Of a stretch of 49,376 nucleotides of DNA, positions 1 through 7,992 are shown one piece after another (position 1 is the first letter of the stretch; every line of letters begins with the position of its first letter). The DNA comes from a virus, in the IMG/VR virus record IMGVR_UViG_3300032278_004242, positions 1 through 49,376 of that record; one strand, written 5' to 3'. The translations under genes and the position numbers were made by a program. Under the pieces are notes generated by a model, which saw nothing but the letters and a program-made list of their open reading frames with translations, made no database searches and had not been told where the DNA came from.

Positions 1-321
1 ATGAGCCAGGAGAACGAAGCCCTGAAACTGCTCGCGGCGCAGATCGAGAAGGCTAAACTGCGCAGCGGTCAAAGCTCGCTTGAGACGGCCGTCTACATGG
101 CGATCAAGATGGCGCCCAAGGCAATCAGGAAGGGCCTGTCCGCCCCCTATCCAAGCGAGAGCGATTCCGCTGCCAATGCGCTTACGGATCGCGTCCTTCA
201 GACGATCGAGGCGTGGCTGCTTCGTCAAGCTGACGATCGGCCTCCTCCGGCACCTTCCAGCGGCCGACATTTCGATCAAGACGCAGCCAGCGATCCAGCG
301 CAAAACAAGCCAGCAGGGTGA
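1..321 (+). CDS. Hypothetical protein at left edge
   Basis: This is an open frame of 106 codons whose first ATG is the first base of the window, so the true start may lie further left. Codon choice is GC-rich at third positions and the N-terminal two thirds looks like real protein: an amphipathic helix (KLLAAQIEKAKL) and a second helix (VLQTIEAWLLRQ). The C-terminal 30 residues are Pro/Ser/Asp-rich and probably disordered. I recognise no family. It is on the opposite strand to the phage lysis genes and converges on them, so it could be a prophage end gene or a host gene next to the left attachment site. No repeat of the tRNA-Trp 3' end is visible nearby to decide this. Confidence 0.5.
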   Translation: MSQENEALKLLAAQIEKAKLRSGQSSLETAVYMAIKMAPKAIRKGLSAPYPSESDSAANALTDRVLQTIEAWLLRQADDRPPPAPSSGRHFDQDAASDPAQNKPAG

Positions 322-400
322 TGCCCGCCAAGGCGAATGCCACGATTTGAGTTTGCACGCTGTCGGTCCCGGTTTCGACTGCGAAGCAGCCTAGCAGCTT

Positions 401-1036
401 TCATTCAGCTTCGACAGGCAGGTGGCCGATAATCAGCTCGATATCGGTCTGAGGGTTTCCGGTTCGGAATCGGTGATAGAATTTGGTCAGCGTCCCATGC
501 GCCGGTCGGCCATCCGGCGACACCCAATATTCCCTGACCATTAGCGGCTTGCGCGTGGTGTAGACTTCCATGTCATTTTCATAGAAGCCGCGCGCCACAT
601 CTTCAGGCCAGTACTCAAAATCGGTTTCGCCCACATACTCGAAGGGGCTGACTTCGAAGCGAGCGCGGTACTCGGCATCCATGCACACCATGCGAAATTC
701 AACGCTGCCGTCTGGCGTCATGTTTGCCGCCTTCACCCAGTTGAGCCCTGGCTGACTATTGAGGATCGAACAGACGAGGTCCTCAAAGCTGATGGTTTCA
801 TCAAGCGAGGCCGTCACCGATGCGAGCTCGATCCGAAGGGCCGTGTTTGTCGCCTGAAGCTCTCGATTGACCCGCTCAACCTCCGTCAGGCGCTCGTTCA
901 TGGATGCTGCGTAGTCAGGTCCGGCTGCGATCTTGCCGCCGATGAGAACCGCAGTCCCTGAAATCACCGCAACCATGATGTCGCGAAGCCATGGATTGCC
1001 GCGCATCGTTTCCATCATGCCGTGCTGATCAGCCAT
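401..1036 (-). CDS. Membrane-anchored PAS-domain protein in the lysis region
   Basis: The 211-residue product has three parts. There is one transmembrane segment at about residues 18-40, a heptad-like coiled coil at about 45-82 (MNERLTEVERVNREL), and a soluble domain at 83-206 that reads as a PAS fold. PAS hallmarks are a start like ILNSQPGLNWVK, then YVGETDFEYWPEDVA, then FYENDMEVYTTRKPL, then a KF strand and an IIGHLP end. An upstream ATG at 1060 lies directly behind a terminator T-run. The ATG at 1036 has GGAGAGG upstream and is preferred. It is the last gene of the leftward late operon, where phages usually keep the holin. The topology suggests a short cytoplasmic N-terminus and a periplasmic sensor, but I infer this. 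No enzymatic output domain is present. Confidence 0.75.
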   Translation of the reverse strand: MADQHGMMETMRGNPWLRDIMVAVISGTAVLIGGKIAAGPDYAASMNERLTEVERVNRELQATNTALRIELASVTASLDETISFEDLVCSILNSQPGLNWVKAANMTPDGSVEFRMVCMDAEYRARFEVSPFEYVGETDFEYWPEDVARGFYENDMEVYTTRKPLMVREYWVSPDGRPAHGTLTKFYHRFRTGNPQTDIELIIGHLPVEAE

Positions 1037-1061
1037 TTTCGTTCGCCCTCTCCGACTCATG

Positions 1062-1101
1062 AAAAAGCCGGAGTTCCCGCTTTTGGGGCAACCCCGGCTT
1101 T
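1062..1101 (-). terminator. Rho-independent terminator upstream of the PAS gene
   Basis: Reading the minus strand, AAAGCCGG pairs with CCGGCTTT and is followed by a run of five T. Inside these arms GTT/CCC can also pair with GGG/AAC around an AAAA loop. It lies between the lipoprotein gene and the PAS gene, so late transcripts reaching the PAS gene must read through it or start inside the preceding gene. Confidence 0.75.
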
Positions 1102-1128
1102 CGGTTGCAGATCGTTACGAGCGGCGCA

Positions 1129-1725
1129 TCAGCCGTTCGCAACCCGCTGGACACAGAGTGCGGCCCGGTCGCGGGCATCCCTCAGAGGGGCCAGAGCCTC
1201 GATATACTGGTCGCGGTTGAGATCGTCGTCCTTGGTAAAGCCATCGATCATGCCGCCATCATTGTTGCCGGCGTATCGATCAACGGCCCGCCCCGCGAGA
1301 TACAGCGTCAATCCCGTTCGCGTGCCGAGGCCAAATTCGCCGGCCGCTGAGGCCAGCACACTCGGAAAGCGCTTCGATACAGCCTGGATCGATCCACGCT
1401 GGCATGTCCCGCCTGCGGCGGGGTCAGACTGAAGCGCGCCGTCGATGACGACGCAGGTCTCGGCAGACGTGAAATACTCTTCCGCCACTTCGATGACGGG
1501 CGGGGCATGCTGTACAATCGTCGCGGCCACATCCTGCGAGATGCCGCCTGCTTCACACAAAAGCGCAATCTCGTTGAGAGCGGCGGTGATGGCGCCCGAG
1601 GCTTCGACCGCAGCGGTGCGAGGTGTCTCGTCGCGGTCGAGCACCGAGAGCCTGGTCAGGCCGCTTGAACAGGCGGTCACGAATGGAATGGTCAGGAGCG
1701 CGATCAGCGCGATCAGGAATTTCAT
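1129..1725 (-). CDS. Putative phage lipoprotein, lysis region
   Basis: The 198-residue product begins with a lipoprotein signal: Lys3, a hydrophobic core (FLIALIALLTIPF) and the lipobox VTAC with Cys19 as the expected lipidated residue. It should sit on the periplasmic face of the inner or outer membrane. The mature part has four further cysteines (LLCEAG, ETCVV, GTCQR, ALCVQ), suggesting disulfides, and no family I recognise. It follows the endolysin gene with an AGAGGA ribosome site. Position in the lysis region makes a spanin-like or envelope role possible, but it is much larger than known outer-membrane spanins and lacks their proline-rich linker. Superinfection exclusion is an alternative. 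Confidence 0.65.
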   Translation of the reverse strand: MKFLIALIALLTIPFVTACSSGLTRLSVLDRDETPRTAAVEASGAITAALNEIALLCEAGGISQDVAATIVQHAPPVIEVAEEYFTSAETCVVIDGALQSDPAAGGTCQRGSIQAVSKRFPSVLASAAGEFGLGTRTGLTLYLAGRAVDRYAGNNDGGMIDGFTKDDDLNRDQYIEALAPLRDARDRAALCVQRVANG

Positions 1726-1806
1726 GGGTCAGTCCTCTGGTCTGGCAAGGGTGTCTCTTGCAGAGGCGATTATCGCGGGTCGGAGCGAGGCGAGGAAAAC
1801 CGGTTC

Positions 1807-2400
1807 TCAAGCCGCAAGCGGCAGGTCCCGTGAATTGACCATCGCGCGGCCGTGACCGGTCGCGATCGCGGTCGCGAAGGTCGCGGTCTCGATCGTGCGA
1901 CGGCTCCAGCCGCCCTTGAAGGAGGCCCAGCCGCGCAGCTGCGAGTAGAAGGTCAGCCGTCGCCATGCGATCCGGTCGATCAGGTCGAACACGTTGACGG
2001 CATGCGCCGCCGCAACGGTCTTCGGCCCGATCGCGCCATCCTGGCGGATGCCGATCCGCGAGACGTCGAGGATGGATTGCTGCAGGATGATCGCGGCGCG
2101 ATGCGGCCCCGAATTGACACAGATATCGAAGACCAGGCAGTCGACACCACCGGGCAGATCATCGCCGCGCACCGGGTCCCAGTAGTTTTCGCGGTAGAAG
2201 GGCGTGATCTGCTCATGCGTGATGTTGCGCAGCTGCTCATCGGTCACGCTGTGCCCGACATAGGCTTCCCAGGCGCGCTTGGTGACGCCGTACATCGTGG
2301 CCCCGCCCGGGTCCATCGGATGCTTCGACCAGCCGCCTTCGTGCGCCAGTGTCGCCGCCAGAGCGAGCGCGAAATCCACCTTGATGACTGGCTCCGTCAC
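1807..2400 (-). CDS. Endolysin, glycoside hydrolase family 108 muramidase
   Basis: This is an N-acetylmuramidase that cuts the peptidoglycan glycan strand during host lysis. The GH108 signature is clear: AHEGGW with the expected catalytic Glu21, then DPGGATMYGVTKRAWEAY, and FDICVNSGPHRAAIILQ in the middle. The C-terminal 60 residues match the peptidoglycan-binding domain that usually follows in this family (RLTFYSQLRGWASFKGGWSRR). At 197 residues it is normal length. There is no signal peptide or membrane segment, so export needs a holin, yet no ordinary small two-helix holin is seen beside it. It overlaps the DUF1353 gene by 4 bases. Confidence 0.92.
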   Translation of the reverse strand: MTEPVIKVDFALALAATLAHEGGWSKHPMDPGGATMYGVTKRAWEAYVGHSVTDEQLRNITHEQITPFYRENYWDPVRGDDLPGGVDCLVFDICVNSGPHRAAIILQQSILDVSRIGIRQDGAIGPKTVAAAHAVNVFDLIDRIAWRRLTFYSQLRGWASFKGGWSRRTIETATFATAIATGHGRAMVNSRDLPLAA

Positions 2401-2951
2401 AGCCCGCCTCCCTTGCTGGCAAGCCAGGTCCGGCCGATCAGGCTGAGCGCCCGGAAGGCGGCCTTGCGGTGCGCGCCCCTGCCTTCGACCTGCTGCGGCT
2501 CGCGGCCCGTGGTCTTGCGGATCAGCTCAACATTGTCCGGATCGATCCGCGTGATCCGTTTCGGAAAGAAGCGGCGACCGAACTCGACACCGGCATAGGC
2601 AAAGAACCGGTGATGCGGCTCGACGCCGATGGCGCGCATCGCCCGCAGATAAAGGCTGTTGGCCTCCTTCAGTGTCAGCGTGCCGCTTTCCAGCGCCCAG
2701 TCGTGCAGCGCTGGCGGACCCCACCAGGCCGGGTTCTTCGGCTGGCGGTAGCGCAGCAGCCAGGGCAGGGAGTGAACATCGAAGACAAACCCCGCCGGCA
2801 CCTCGACGCCATCAAACCAGACCGGACGCAAGAGCTCCCATTCCGGTCGGCCCTGGCGCAGCGTGCCGGTTCGGCGAACGTCCTTGAAGCTCAGCACAAG
2901 ACCGGCTTCGACCTCGGCACTCGCCGGACGGACAGGACGCGGGCCCCACAT
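2397..2951 (-). CDS. DUF1353 family phage protein
   Basis: The 184-residue protein matches DUF1353, a small phage family found next to tail and lysis genes. Visible hallmarks are the PAGFVFDVHSLPW segment, PPALHDWALESG with its HD pair, and the following helix NSLYLRAMRAIGV, then the amphipathic FAYAGVEFGRRFF. Its biochemical function is unknown. The HD pair may bind metal, but that is inference. The gene overlaps the endolysin start by 4 bases, so the two are probably translationally coupled. Confidence 0.8.
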   Translation of the reverse strand: MWGPRPVRPASAEVEAGLVLSFKDVRRTGTLRQGRPEWELLRPVWFDGVEVPAGFVFDVHSLPWLLRYRQPKNPAWWGPPALHDWALESGTLTLKEANSLYLRAMRAIGVEPHHRFFAYAGVEFGRRFFPKRITRIDPDNVELIRKTTGREPQQVEGRGAHRKAAFRALSLIGRTWLASKGGGL

Positions 2952-2956
2952 CGTGC

Positions 2957-3271
2957 TTACGCCTCTTCCGAAGGCAGCGGCGGCTCGCTGGCCATCCGGG
3001 CCTTTGCCTGATCGACGATGGCTTCAAGTCCGGCATCCGACAGGATCTCTCCGAGACGGCCGAGCGCCTGATCGTAATTGTTGCAGACAGCGGCCTCGAT
3101 CTCATCGAGGCGCTTGCGCACCTCGGCAAAATGCGCGCGGATCTGGTCCTTGCCCTGGGCGGCGATATCGACCGTCATCCGGTAGGGCTCGCTCTCTGTG
3201 ATCATCTGCGCCATCAGGGGCATCGCGCCCTGCAGCATCAGCTGGGCGAGGACTTTCGGGTCGGACTTCAT
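2957..3271 (-). CDS. Hypothetical protein between tail fibre and lysis genes
   Basis: The product is 104 residues, mostly helical, with a possible coiled coil (HFAEVRKRLDEIEAAV) and an acidic, Pro-rich end. I recognise no family. I chose the ATG at 3271 because GAGGAG stands 8 bases upstream. The longer frame starting at 3289 would place its start inside the tail-fibre gene without a ribosome site. It sits directly after the tail fibre, where some phages keep a small fibre chaperone, but nothing in the sequence proves that. Confidence 0.6.
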   Translation of the reverse strand: MKSDPKVLAQLMLQGAMPLMAQMITESEPYRMTVDIAAQGKDQIRAHFAEVRKRLDEIEAAVCNNYDQALGRLGEILSDAGLEAIVDQAKARMASEPPLPSEEA

Positions 3272-3285
3272 GGCAGGGTCTCCTC

Positions 3286-6200
3286 TCAAGCTTCCAGCGC
3301 GGCGAGGCGCGCCTCTATCGTTTCGCTCTTGCGGCGCAGGGCCAGCAGGCCGAGCGCGTAAAGCTGGTCATAGCGAAGGCCGAACCGGACGAGCTGTTCG
3401 CCCGTCTCCGGGTCAATCACCGGCACGGTCTCGAAATCTTCCGGCCCCATGTCCGGCCCCTTCTCGCGGCCGGCCTTGATCCGCGTCTCGAAAACCGGAT
3501 CGGCGCAGAACAGGCCATAGCGCGCCGCGTCAAGGCCTTCGGCCTCAAAGGCGTCCCGCACCTGCTGGGCAATCGCACCGGCATGAATGCGCGCCCCCGC
3601 CTCACCCTTCTTCTCAATGGCGTCCTTCCACTGGAAGGCGGCGATATCGACACGCTCAATGGCCCGGAGCAGCGCATCACTGATCTCGACCTGCACTTTC
3701 TCGCGGCCATCGGAGGTGTTGATTGTGCCGGTGCCTGCAAAGACTTCACTGAAACGCTGCGACGCCGCGCCGAGCGTGACCGCATTGTCATTGCCTGGAC
3801 GCACGGCCACCCGGTCAGCCGACAGGGCCTCGACCAGGCTTCCATTCTCAAGCGTGAAGAGCTGCGCCTTGCTGTCCTCGCTGCCATCGGTGCCGTCGGT
3901 ATAGGCGCCGTACAGGATCGCCGTCGCATTGTACTCGCTGGCGGAATTCAGGCTCGCGCATTCAATGCCCGCCGCGCCGGTGGTGGACCGCGAGGAGCGG
4001 ATATTGATCGCGCTGGATGAGCGGGCTTCAAAGGAGCGCAGCAGCACGTCGCTGCCCGTGCCGACGCCAACCCGGCCATTGCCATCGTAGCGCACGCGCG
4101 GCGTGGTATTGACGACCGTATCAAGGCTGCCATCGGCATTGCGGCGCAGGCCGGATCGCTGGTCGCCCGTGATGATGAAGGAGACCGCATCGGCCGGATC
4201 GATCAGGTTCAGCGTCGAGCTGTCATAGGAAATGTCGAACTTCGGATCGACCAGCACGCAATTTGTGAATTTCAGCACATAGGCAGTTGTATTGTTCGCA
4301 TGCTTGTCGAAGCTTCCGCGGAAACGCGGGCGGACCAGCGTGCAATTCTCGAACAGGCCCCAATACCGCGCCCCGGCCAGCGTGCCGCTTTGCACCGCCT
4401 CAAGGTCGATATCGAGATCATAGATCGTCGTGGTCGCGGTGCCGTCGCCCGACACTTTCACGGCGTCGCGCTCGATGAGGTTCGCGATCCAGCCGGAGAG
4501 CTTGACCCCGCGATAGGTGCCCGCCTTGAGCTCGATGGCATGGTTCGGGCGCCGGGTGGCAACCGAGGGGTGGCCATTCACGCTGATCGATGAGAGCAGC
4601 GCGCCCTCGCTACCGCCATGCAGGATGATTGGCGTGTCATTGGCCCAGTTGAGGACACCATTGCCGATAAAGCCCTGTCGAAGCGTGCCCTCGAACAGCT
4701 CGCCGCCGACATCGAAGAGGAAACCATCAAGATTGATGCCGGACAGCTTGGTCTTGTTCGCGCCGACATTCTTCATGAAGGTCAGCGCCGCGCCGTGACA
4801 GACAAAATCGGTCGCCGAGAAACGGCGCATGCCGAGATCGTCGCCCGTGACCTCGCCTGCGCCATCGGTGATGCCGTCCCAGTCCAGCTCGACCATTGTG
4901 TCGGTGCCGCCCAGGAAGGTCCCGCCACGAATTTCGAGACCCCGGCCATTGACATAGATGTTCGAGCGGGTGCCCGTGGACAGGCCATGGACGCGAAGGC
5001 CGATCAGAACGGCATCGACATCAGCTGCGCCACTTGAACGCCCCAGGATCATGTGCGGCTGCGAACCGTTGCCCGTGATCTCAAGCTCGACATTTTCGAG
5101 CGCGAAATTCGGGCTCTGCACATGGAAGATCGGCGCATCGTCACCGGTCTGGACAATACGGGTCTGCTCGCCATCGGTGCCAAAGGCGGCGCTCATCGCG
5201 CCAGCACCCTTGATTGTCATCTGGCCACGATCAACCGTGACGGCGCTGTCGATATTGTAGGTGTTGGCCAGCAGCTCGAAATCGCGGCCATCGGCAATGC
5301 GCTTATGGAAGCCCTGGACATTGCGCGCGGGCGTGTCCTGTTCGAGCAGCACCGGTCGCAGGTCCGGCACGCGCTGCCAGACACCGCTTGTGCCGGTCGG
5401 GTCAGCGTCCGGGACAATCAGGTCGATCAGGCCGGGATCTTGCGCGACAAGCGCTGTCTGGTCACCCGTGACACGCTGGAACACCGAGCCTTCGGCATAG
5501 GCCGTGGCCACCGCGCTGACAGCGGACGCCGCCAGCAGCGCGCGGGTAAAGCTGCGAATCCGGTCATCCAGCGGCGGCCGGTTCGACAGGTCGTTATAAT
5601 TGCCGGATGTCGCAACAGAGGAGAGGCCCGCGCTGTCCTGCTTGGCATCAAGCGCGGCCTGCAGGCCAACAATCTGCGAGATCAGTGGCGTCGCGTCCGC
5701 TCCGACGACATAGCTCGCCTCATCCTGCTTGTCGCCGGAGCCCTTGTAGTAGCGGGTGATGCCATCGGCGGTGATCACAGGCGAGCCAGCGCCGATCTCC
5801 GCCAGCAGCTCGTTCTTCATGTTTGCAAGATCGGAGGGGTTGTCGGTTGCATCGACCGCGACGACCGGCTTGGCCTTTACGCTCGCGGGGATGCGCGCCG
5901 GGTCGAGCGTACCGGTCAGCTGGGTGGCTGCGATATTGCTGGCGGCCGTCAGATATCCGGCGCCCTCCAGCGCATCGAGACGCGCGTCACGCACCGCGAG
6001 CATCACATCGATCGCATAAACATCCTCGACAAAGGCGTTGCCGTTGTAGATGCGGGAGCCGCCCGAGCTGATCCAGATGTCACCGACCTTGGCCGGACTC
6101 GGCGTGTCCTCCTGACGGTAGACGCGGAAACCCGCAATCTCGTCCGTGCCGGTGCCGACCAGGCCGGCCAGCGAATAGAACTGCATGCCCTGGAGCAGCT

Positions 6201-6345
6201 GCGTCACAAGGTAGAGATCGGAGTACAGGTCCGAAATGCGCTGTTCCTGAGACTGCGAAGGATCATGCGCCCGAGGTTCAGGCACAGCAAACGACTCTGC
6301 ATTTGCCAGAGTCGCAACAGCATCCGTCACCGTATTGAAAGCCAT
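3286..6345 (-). CDS. Tail fibre/spike with C-terminal S74 intramolecular chaperone
   Basis: The 1019-residue receptor-binding fibre ends in a peptidase S74 (endosialidase chaperone) domain, from about residue 875. This domain trimerises the fibre and then cuts itself off. The motif TSDGREK gives the expected Ser878...Lys883 dyad five apart, followed by AFQWKDA, AGAIAQQV and LRYDQLYALGLLALRR, all typical of the family. The N-terminal 110 residues probably dock on the tail tip. The middle (about 350-800) is rich in Asn, Gly and short strands like a beta-helix. It uses AGGAG eight bases before the ATG, overlapping the end of the preceding gene. The fibre body should set host range. Its exact ligand cannot be read from sequence. 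Confidence 0.88.
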   Translation of the reverse strand: MAFNTVTDAVATLANAESFAVPEPRAHDPSQSQEQRISDLYSDLYLVTQLLQGMQFYSLAGLVGTGTDEIAGFRVYRQEDTPSPAKVGDIWISSGGSRIYNGNAFVEDVYAIDVMLAVRDARLDALEGAGYLTAASNIAATQLTGTLDPARIPASVKAKPVVAVDATDNPSDLANMKNELLAEIGAGSPVITADGITRYYKGSGDKQDEASYVVGADATPLISQIVGLQAALDAKQDSAGLSSVATSGNYNDLSNRPPLDDRIRSFTRALLAASAVSAVATAYAEGSVFQRVTGDQTALVAQDPGLIDLIVPDADPTGTSGVWQRVPDLRPVLLEQDTPARNVQGFHKRIADGRDFELLANTYNIDSAVTVDRGQMTIKGAGAMSAAFGTDGEQTRIVQTGDDAPIFHVQSPNFALENVELEITGNGSQPHMILGRSSGAADVDAVLIGLRVHGLSTGTRSNIYVNGRGLEIRGGTFLGGTDTMVELDWDGITDGAGEVTGDDLGMRRFSATDFVCHGAALTFMKNVGANKTKLSGINLDGFLFDVGGELFEGTLRQGFIGNGVLNWANDTPIILHGGSEGALLSSISVNGHPSVATRRPNHAIELKAGTYRGVKLSGWIANLIERDAVKVSGDGTATTTIYDLDIDLEAVQSGTLAGARYWGLFENCTLVRPRFRGSFDKHANNTTAYVLKFTNCVLVDPKFDISYDSSTLNLIDPADAVSFIITGDQRSGLRRNADGSLDTVVNTTPRVRYDGNGRVGVGTGSDVLLRSFEARSSSAINIRSSRSTTGAAGIECASLNSASEYNATAILYGAYTDGTDGSEDSKAQLFTLENGSLVEALSADRVAVRPGNDNAVTLGAASQRFSEVFAGTGTINTSDGREKVQVEISDALLRAIERVDIAAFQWKDAIEKKGEAGARIHAGAIAQQVRDAFEAEGLDAARYGLFCADPVFETRIKAGREKGPDMGPEDFETVPVIDPETGEQLVRFGLRYDQLYALGLLALRRKSETIEARLAALEA

Positions 6346-6354
6346 GCCTGTCTC

Positions 6355-7950
6355 CTAGTAACGCTGGATGACCACCGTTCCACCACCGCCGCCGCCGCCG
6401 CCGCCGCTGATGCCGCCGCCGCCGGTTGTGAAGATTGTTACGTCGAAACTGCGTGACGCTGATTTCCCGGCCCGGTTGGTGACCGTCGCGGTCATCCGGT
6501 AATTGCCGAGCTGGTTGGTCGGAATGGACAGGACGAGGCCGGAAACCGAGGTCAGGCCCGGCCCGCCGGTCACGGCCAGCGTCGGAGCCAGCTCATTGTC
6601 CGGCGTGTTCGGATCGTCGATGAACTGTCCGAGATCGACGACGATGGCCGACGCGCCTTGTTGGGCCACACGGTTTGGCGGCTGGGCGAAGGTTGGCGCT
6701 GGAGCCTCGGTGATCGTGAATTGCGATACGCGCTCCTGGAACTGGCCGTCATCGGCCTCGGCGCGCGTGATTACCTGATAGGTTCCGACCGCGCCGGGTG
6801 TGGCCGTCCCACCGCGCGAATTGCCGGTCACGGTGTAACCACTTCCGGCGGGCGTCACCGTCGCGGTGACAACCACGGGCTGTGCGCAATTGGCGAGGTT
6901 GGCGATGTCGTTCAGGTGATCGCGCGCCGGAATCGGGTTTCCTTCGACGACACCGAGATTCGGAATGCTTGCGAGTATCGGCGCTTCGGTCGGCGGATTT
7001 CCATCCTCATAGGCTTCGAGCCTCATTTCTGCATCGGCCGTGTTGCCGGACTCGTCGGTCACCCGGATGGTGACATCGACGCGGGCCACAATTGATGTGT
7101 CGACCTTGGAAATGATCTCGCCGCGGTCGCCACTCTGAGAAAAGCCAGCCGGCAGGGCATCGATCAGGGTGAAGGTCAGGTTTTCAGGCGGGCTGTCGGC
7201 ATCGCTCACATAGGTGTCGAGGTCGAAGACCTGTCCGGTCTGGGTCTGGTTGATGATCGCCACCGGCAGGCTGTCCCACACCGGCGCGGTGGTCGGGTGG
7301 AAGGTCTGGAGGCGACGCAGGACCGCCTCGGCGGCATTGAGACGCTGTTCAGCCGCGTCGACCCGCGCGTTCACATCCGTAATATCCTGGGCGCTGGCGG
7401 TGCCGGCGAAGGCGTCGAGGATGTTGGAATGGACCGACCAGCTGCCGGTCCCCTCGGCCCCGGATTTCCTGTAAATGACGAGATTCGTCATATCGATGCC
7501 AAAGGCACCGTCCGGCTGGCTCAGATCGGCCAGCAGAGCCGTATCGTCATCATAACGTTCGTTGAATGGCGCGTCCTCGGAGATCGCATCGACGATGGCC
7601 TGTGTCTGCGCGAGAACCGCCGCCTGGATGTCGGCCTCGAACTGGACAAGGTCGGCGGCGGCCTGCACATCGGCGACAGCGATCTGGTTCCACTGATAGC
7701 CGCCAGAGCCGTTGCTCGCGAGATAGAAGATCGTGCCGGACAGGTTTTCGGCGCTCGGAATCGGCGGATAGGATTCGCCCGCCAGTCCGATCAGGACCCG
7801 ATTCAGCATGTTGATCAGGTCGGTCCCGAAGGTCTTCTGAAGGGCCGCGAGCTCAGGCTCATAGAGCCCGCTTTCAGGGTCACCTTCCCGGTTGAACGTC
7901 CGGAAAAGCGAGCGCAGCTTTGTCTGAAGGTCGGTCAGGGCCTGATCCAT
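6355..7950 (-). CDS. Tail tip/fibre-associated protein with Ig-like domains and poly-Gly tail
   Basis: The product is 531 residues. Residues 1-200 are mostly helical and include VNARVDAAEQRLNAAEAVLRR, a coiled coil. Three or more beta-sandwich repeats follow, resembling phage Ig/cadherin-like modules (DTYVSDADSPPENLTF, TIRVTDESGNTADAEM, and later TNRAGKSASRSF). The end is a glycine run before the final TVVIQRY. It lies between the J-like tip protein and the S74 fibre, so it is likely part of the tip or adhesin complex; Ig-like domains in phages often bind carbohydrates weakly. The ribosome site is weak. Function is inferred from position and composition. Confidence 0.7.
   Translation of the reverse strand: MDQALTDLQTKLRSLFRTFNREGDPESGLYEPELAALQKTFGTDLINMLNRVLIGLAGESYPPIPSAENLSGTIFYLASNGSGGYQWNQIAVADVQAAADLVQFEADIQAAVLAQTQAIVDAISEDAPFNERYDDDTALLADLSQPDGAFGIDMTNLVIYRKSGAEGTGSWSVHSNILDAFAGTASAQDITDVNARVDAAEQRLNAAEAVLRRLQTFHPTTAPVWDSLPVAIINQTQTGQVFDLDTYVSDADSPPENLTFTLIDALPAGFSQSGDRGEIISKVDTSIVARVDVTIRVTDESGNTADAEMRLEAYEDGNPPTEAPILASIPNLGVVEGNPIPARDHLNDIANLANCAQPVVVTATVTPAGSGYTVTGNSRGGTATPGAVGTYQVITRAEADDGQFQERVSQFTITEAPAPTFAQPPNRVAQQGASAIVVDLGQFIDDPNTPDNELAPTLAVTGGPGLTSVSGLVLSIPTNQLGNYRMTATVTNRAGKSASRSFDVTIFTTGGGGISGGGGGGGGGTVVIQRY
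6386..6424 (-). repeat. CCG trinucleotide repeat encoding poly-glycine
   Basis: On the plus strand there are seven perfect CCG units (6386-6406), a short interruption and four more (6413-6424). On the coding strand this gives the glycine run at the end of the tail protein. Such a tract can gain or lose units without changing frame. Confidence 0.85.
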
Positions 7951-7992
7951 GCGCGCATATTGTCTGCGGTTTCGCGCGTGGGGATTTAGCCG

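Noticed and set aside
1-400. Left attachment site (copy of the tRNA-Trp 3' end)
   Set aside because: I looked for GGACTTGAACCCAGGACC-like sequence here and found none, so the left end must lie outside the window.
5053-6456. Long plus-strand frame opposite the tail fibre
   Set aside because: Although 467 codons, it mirrors the fibre gene, is rich in Arg/Gly/His, has no ribosome site and matches nothing. High GC makes such antisense frames common here.
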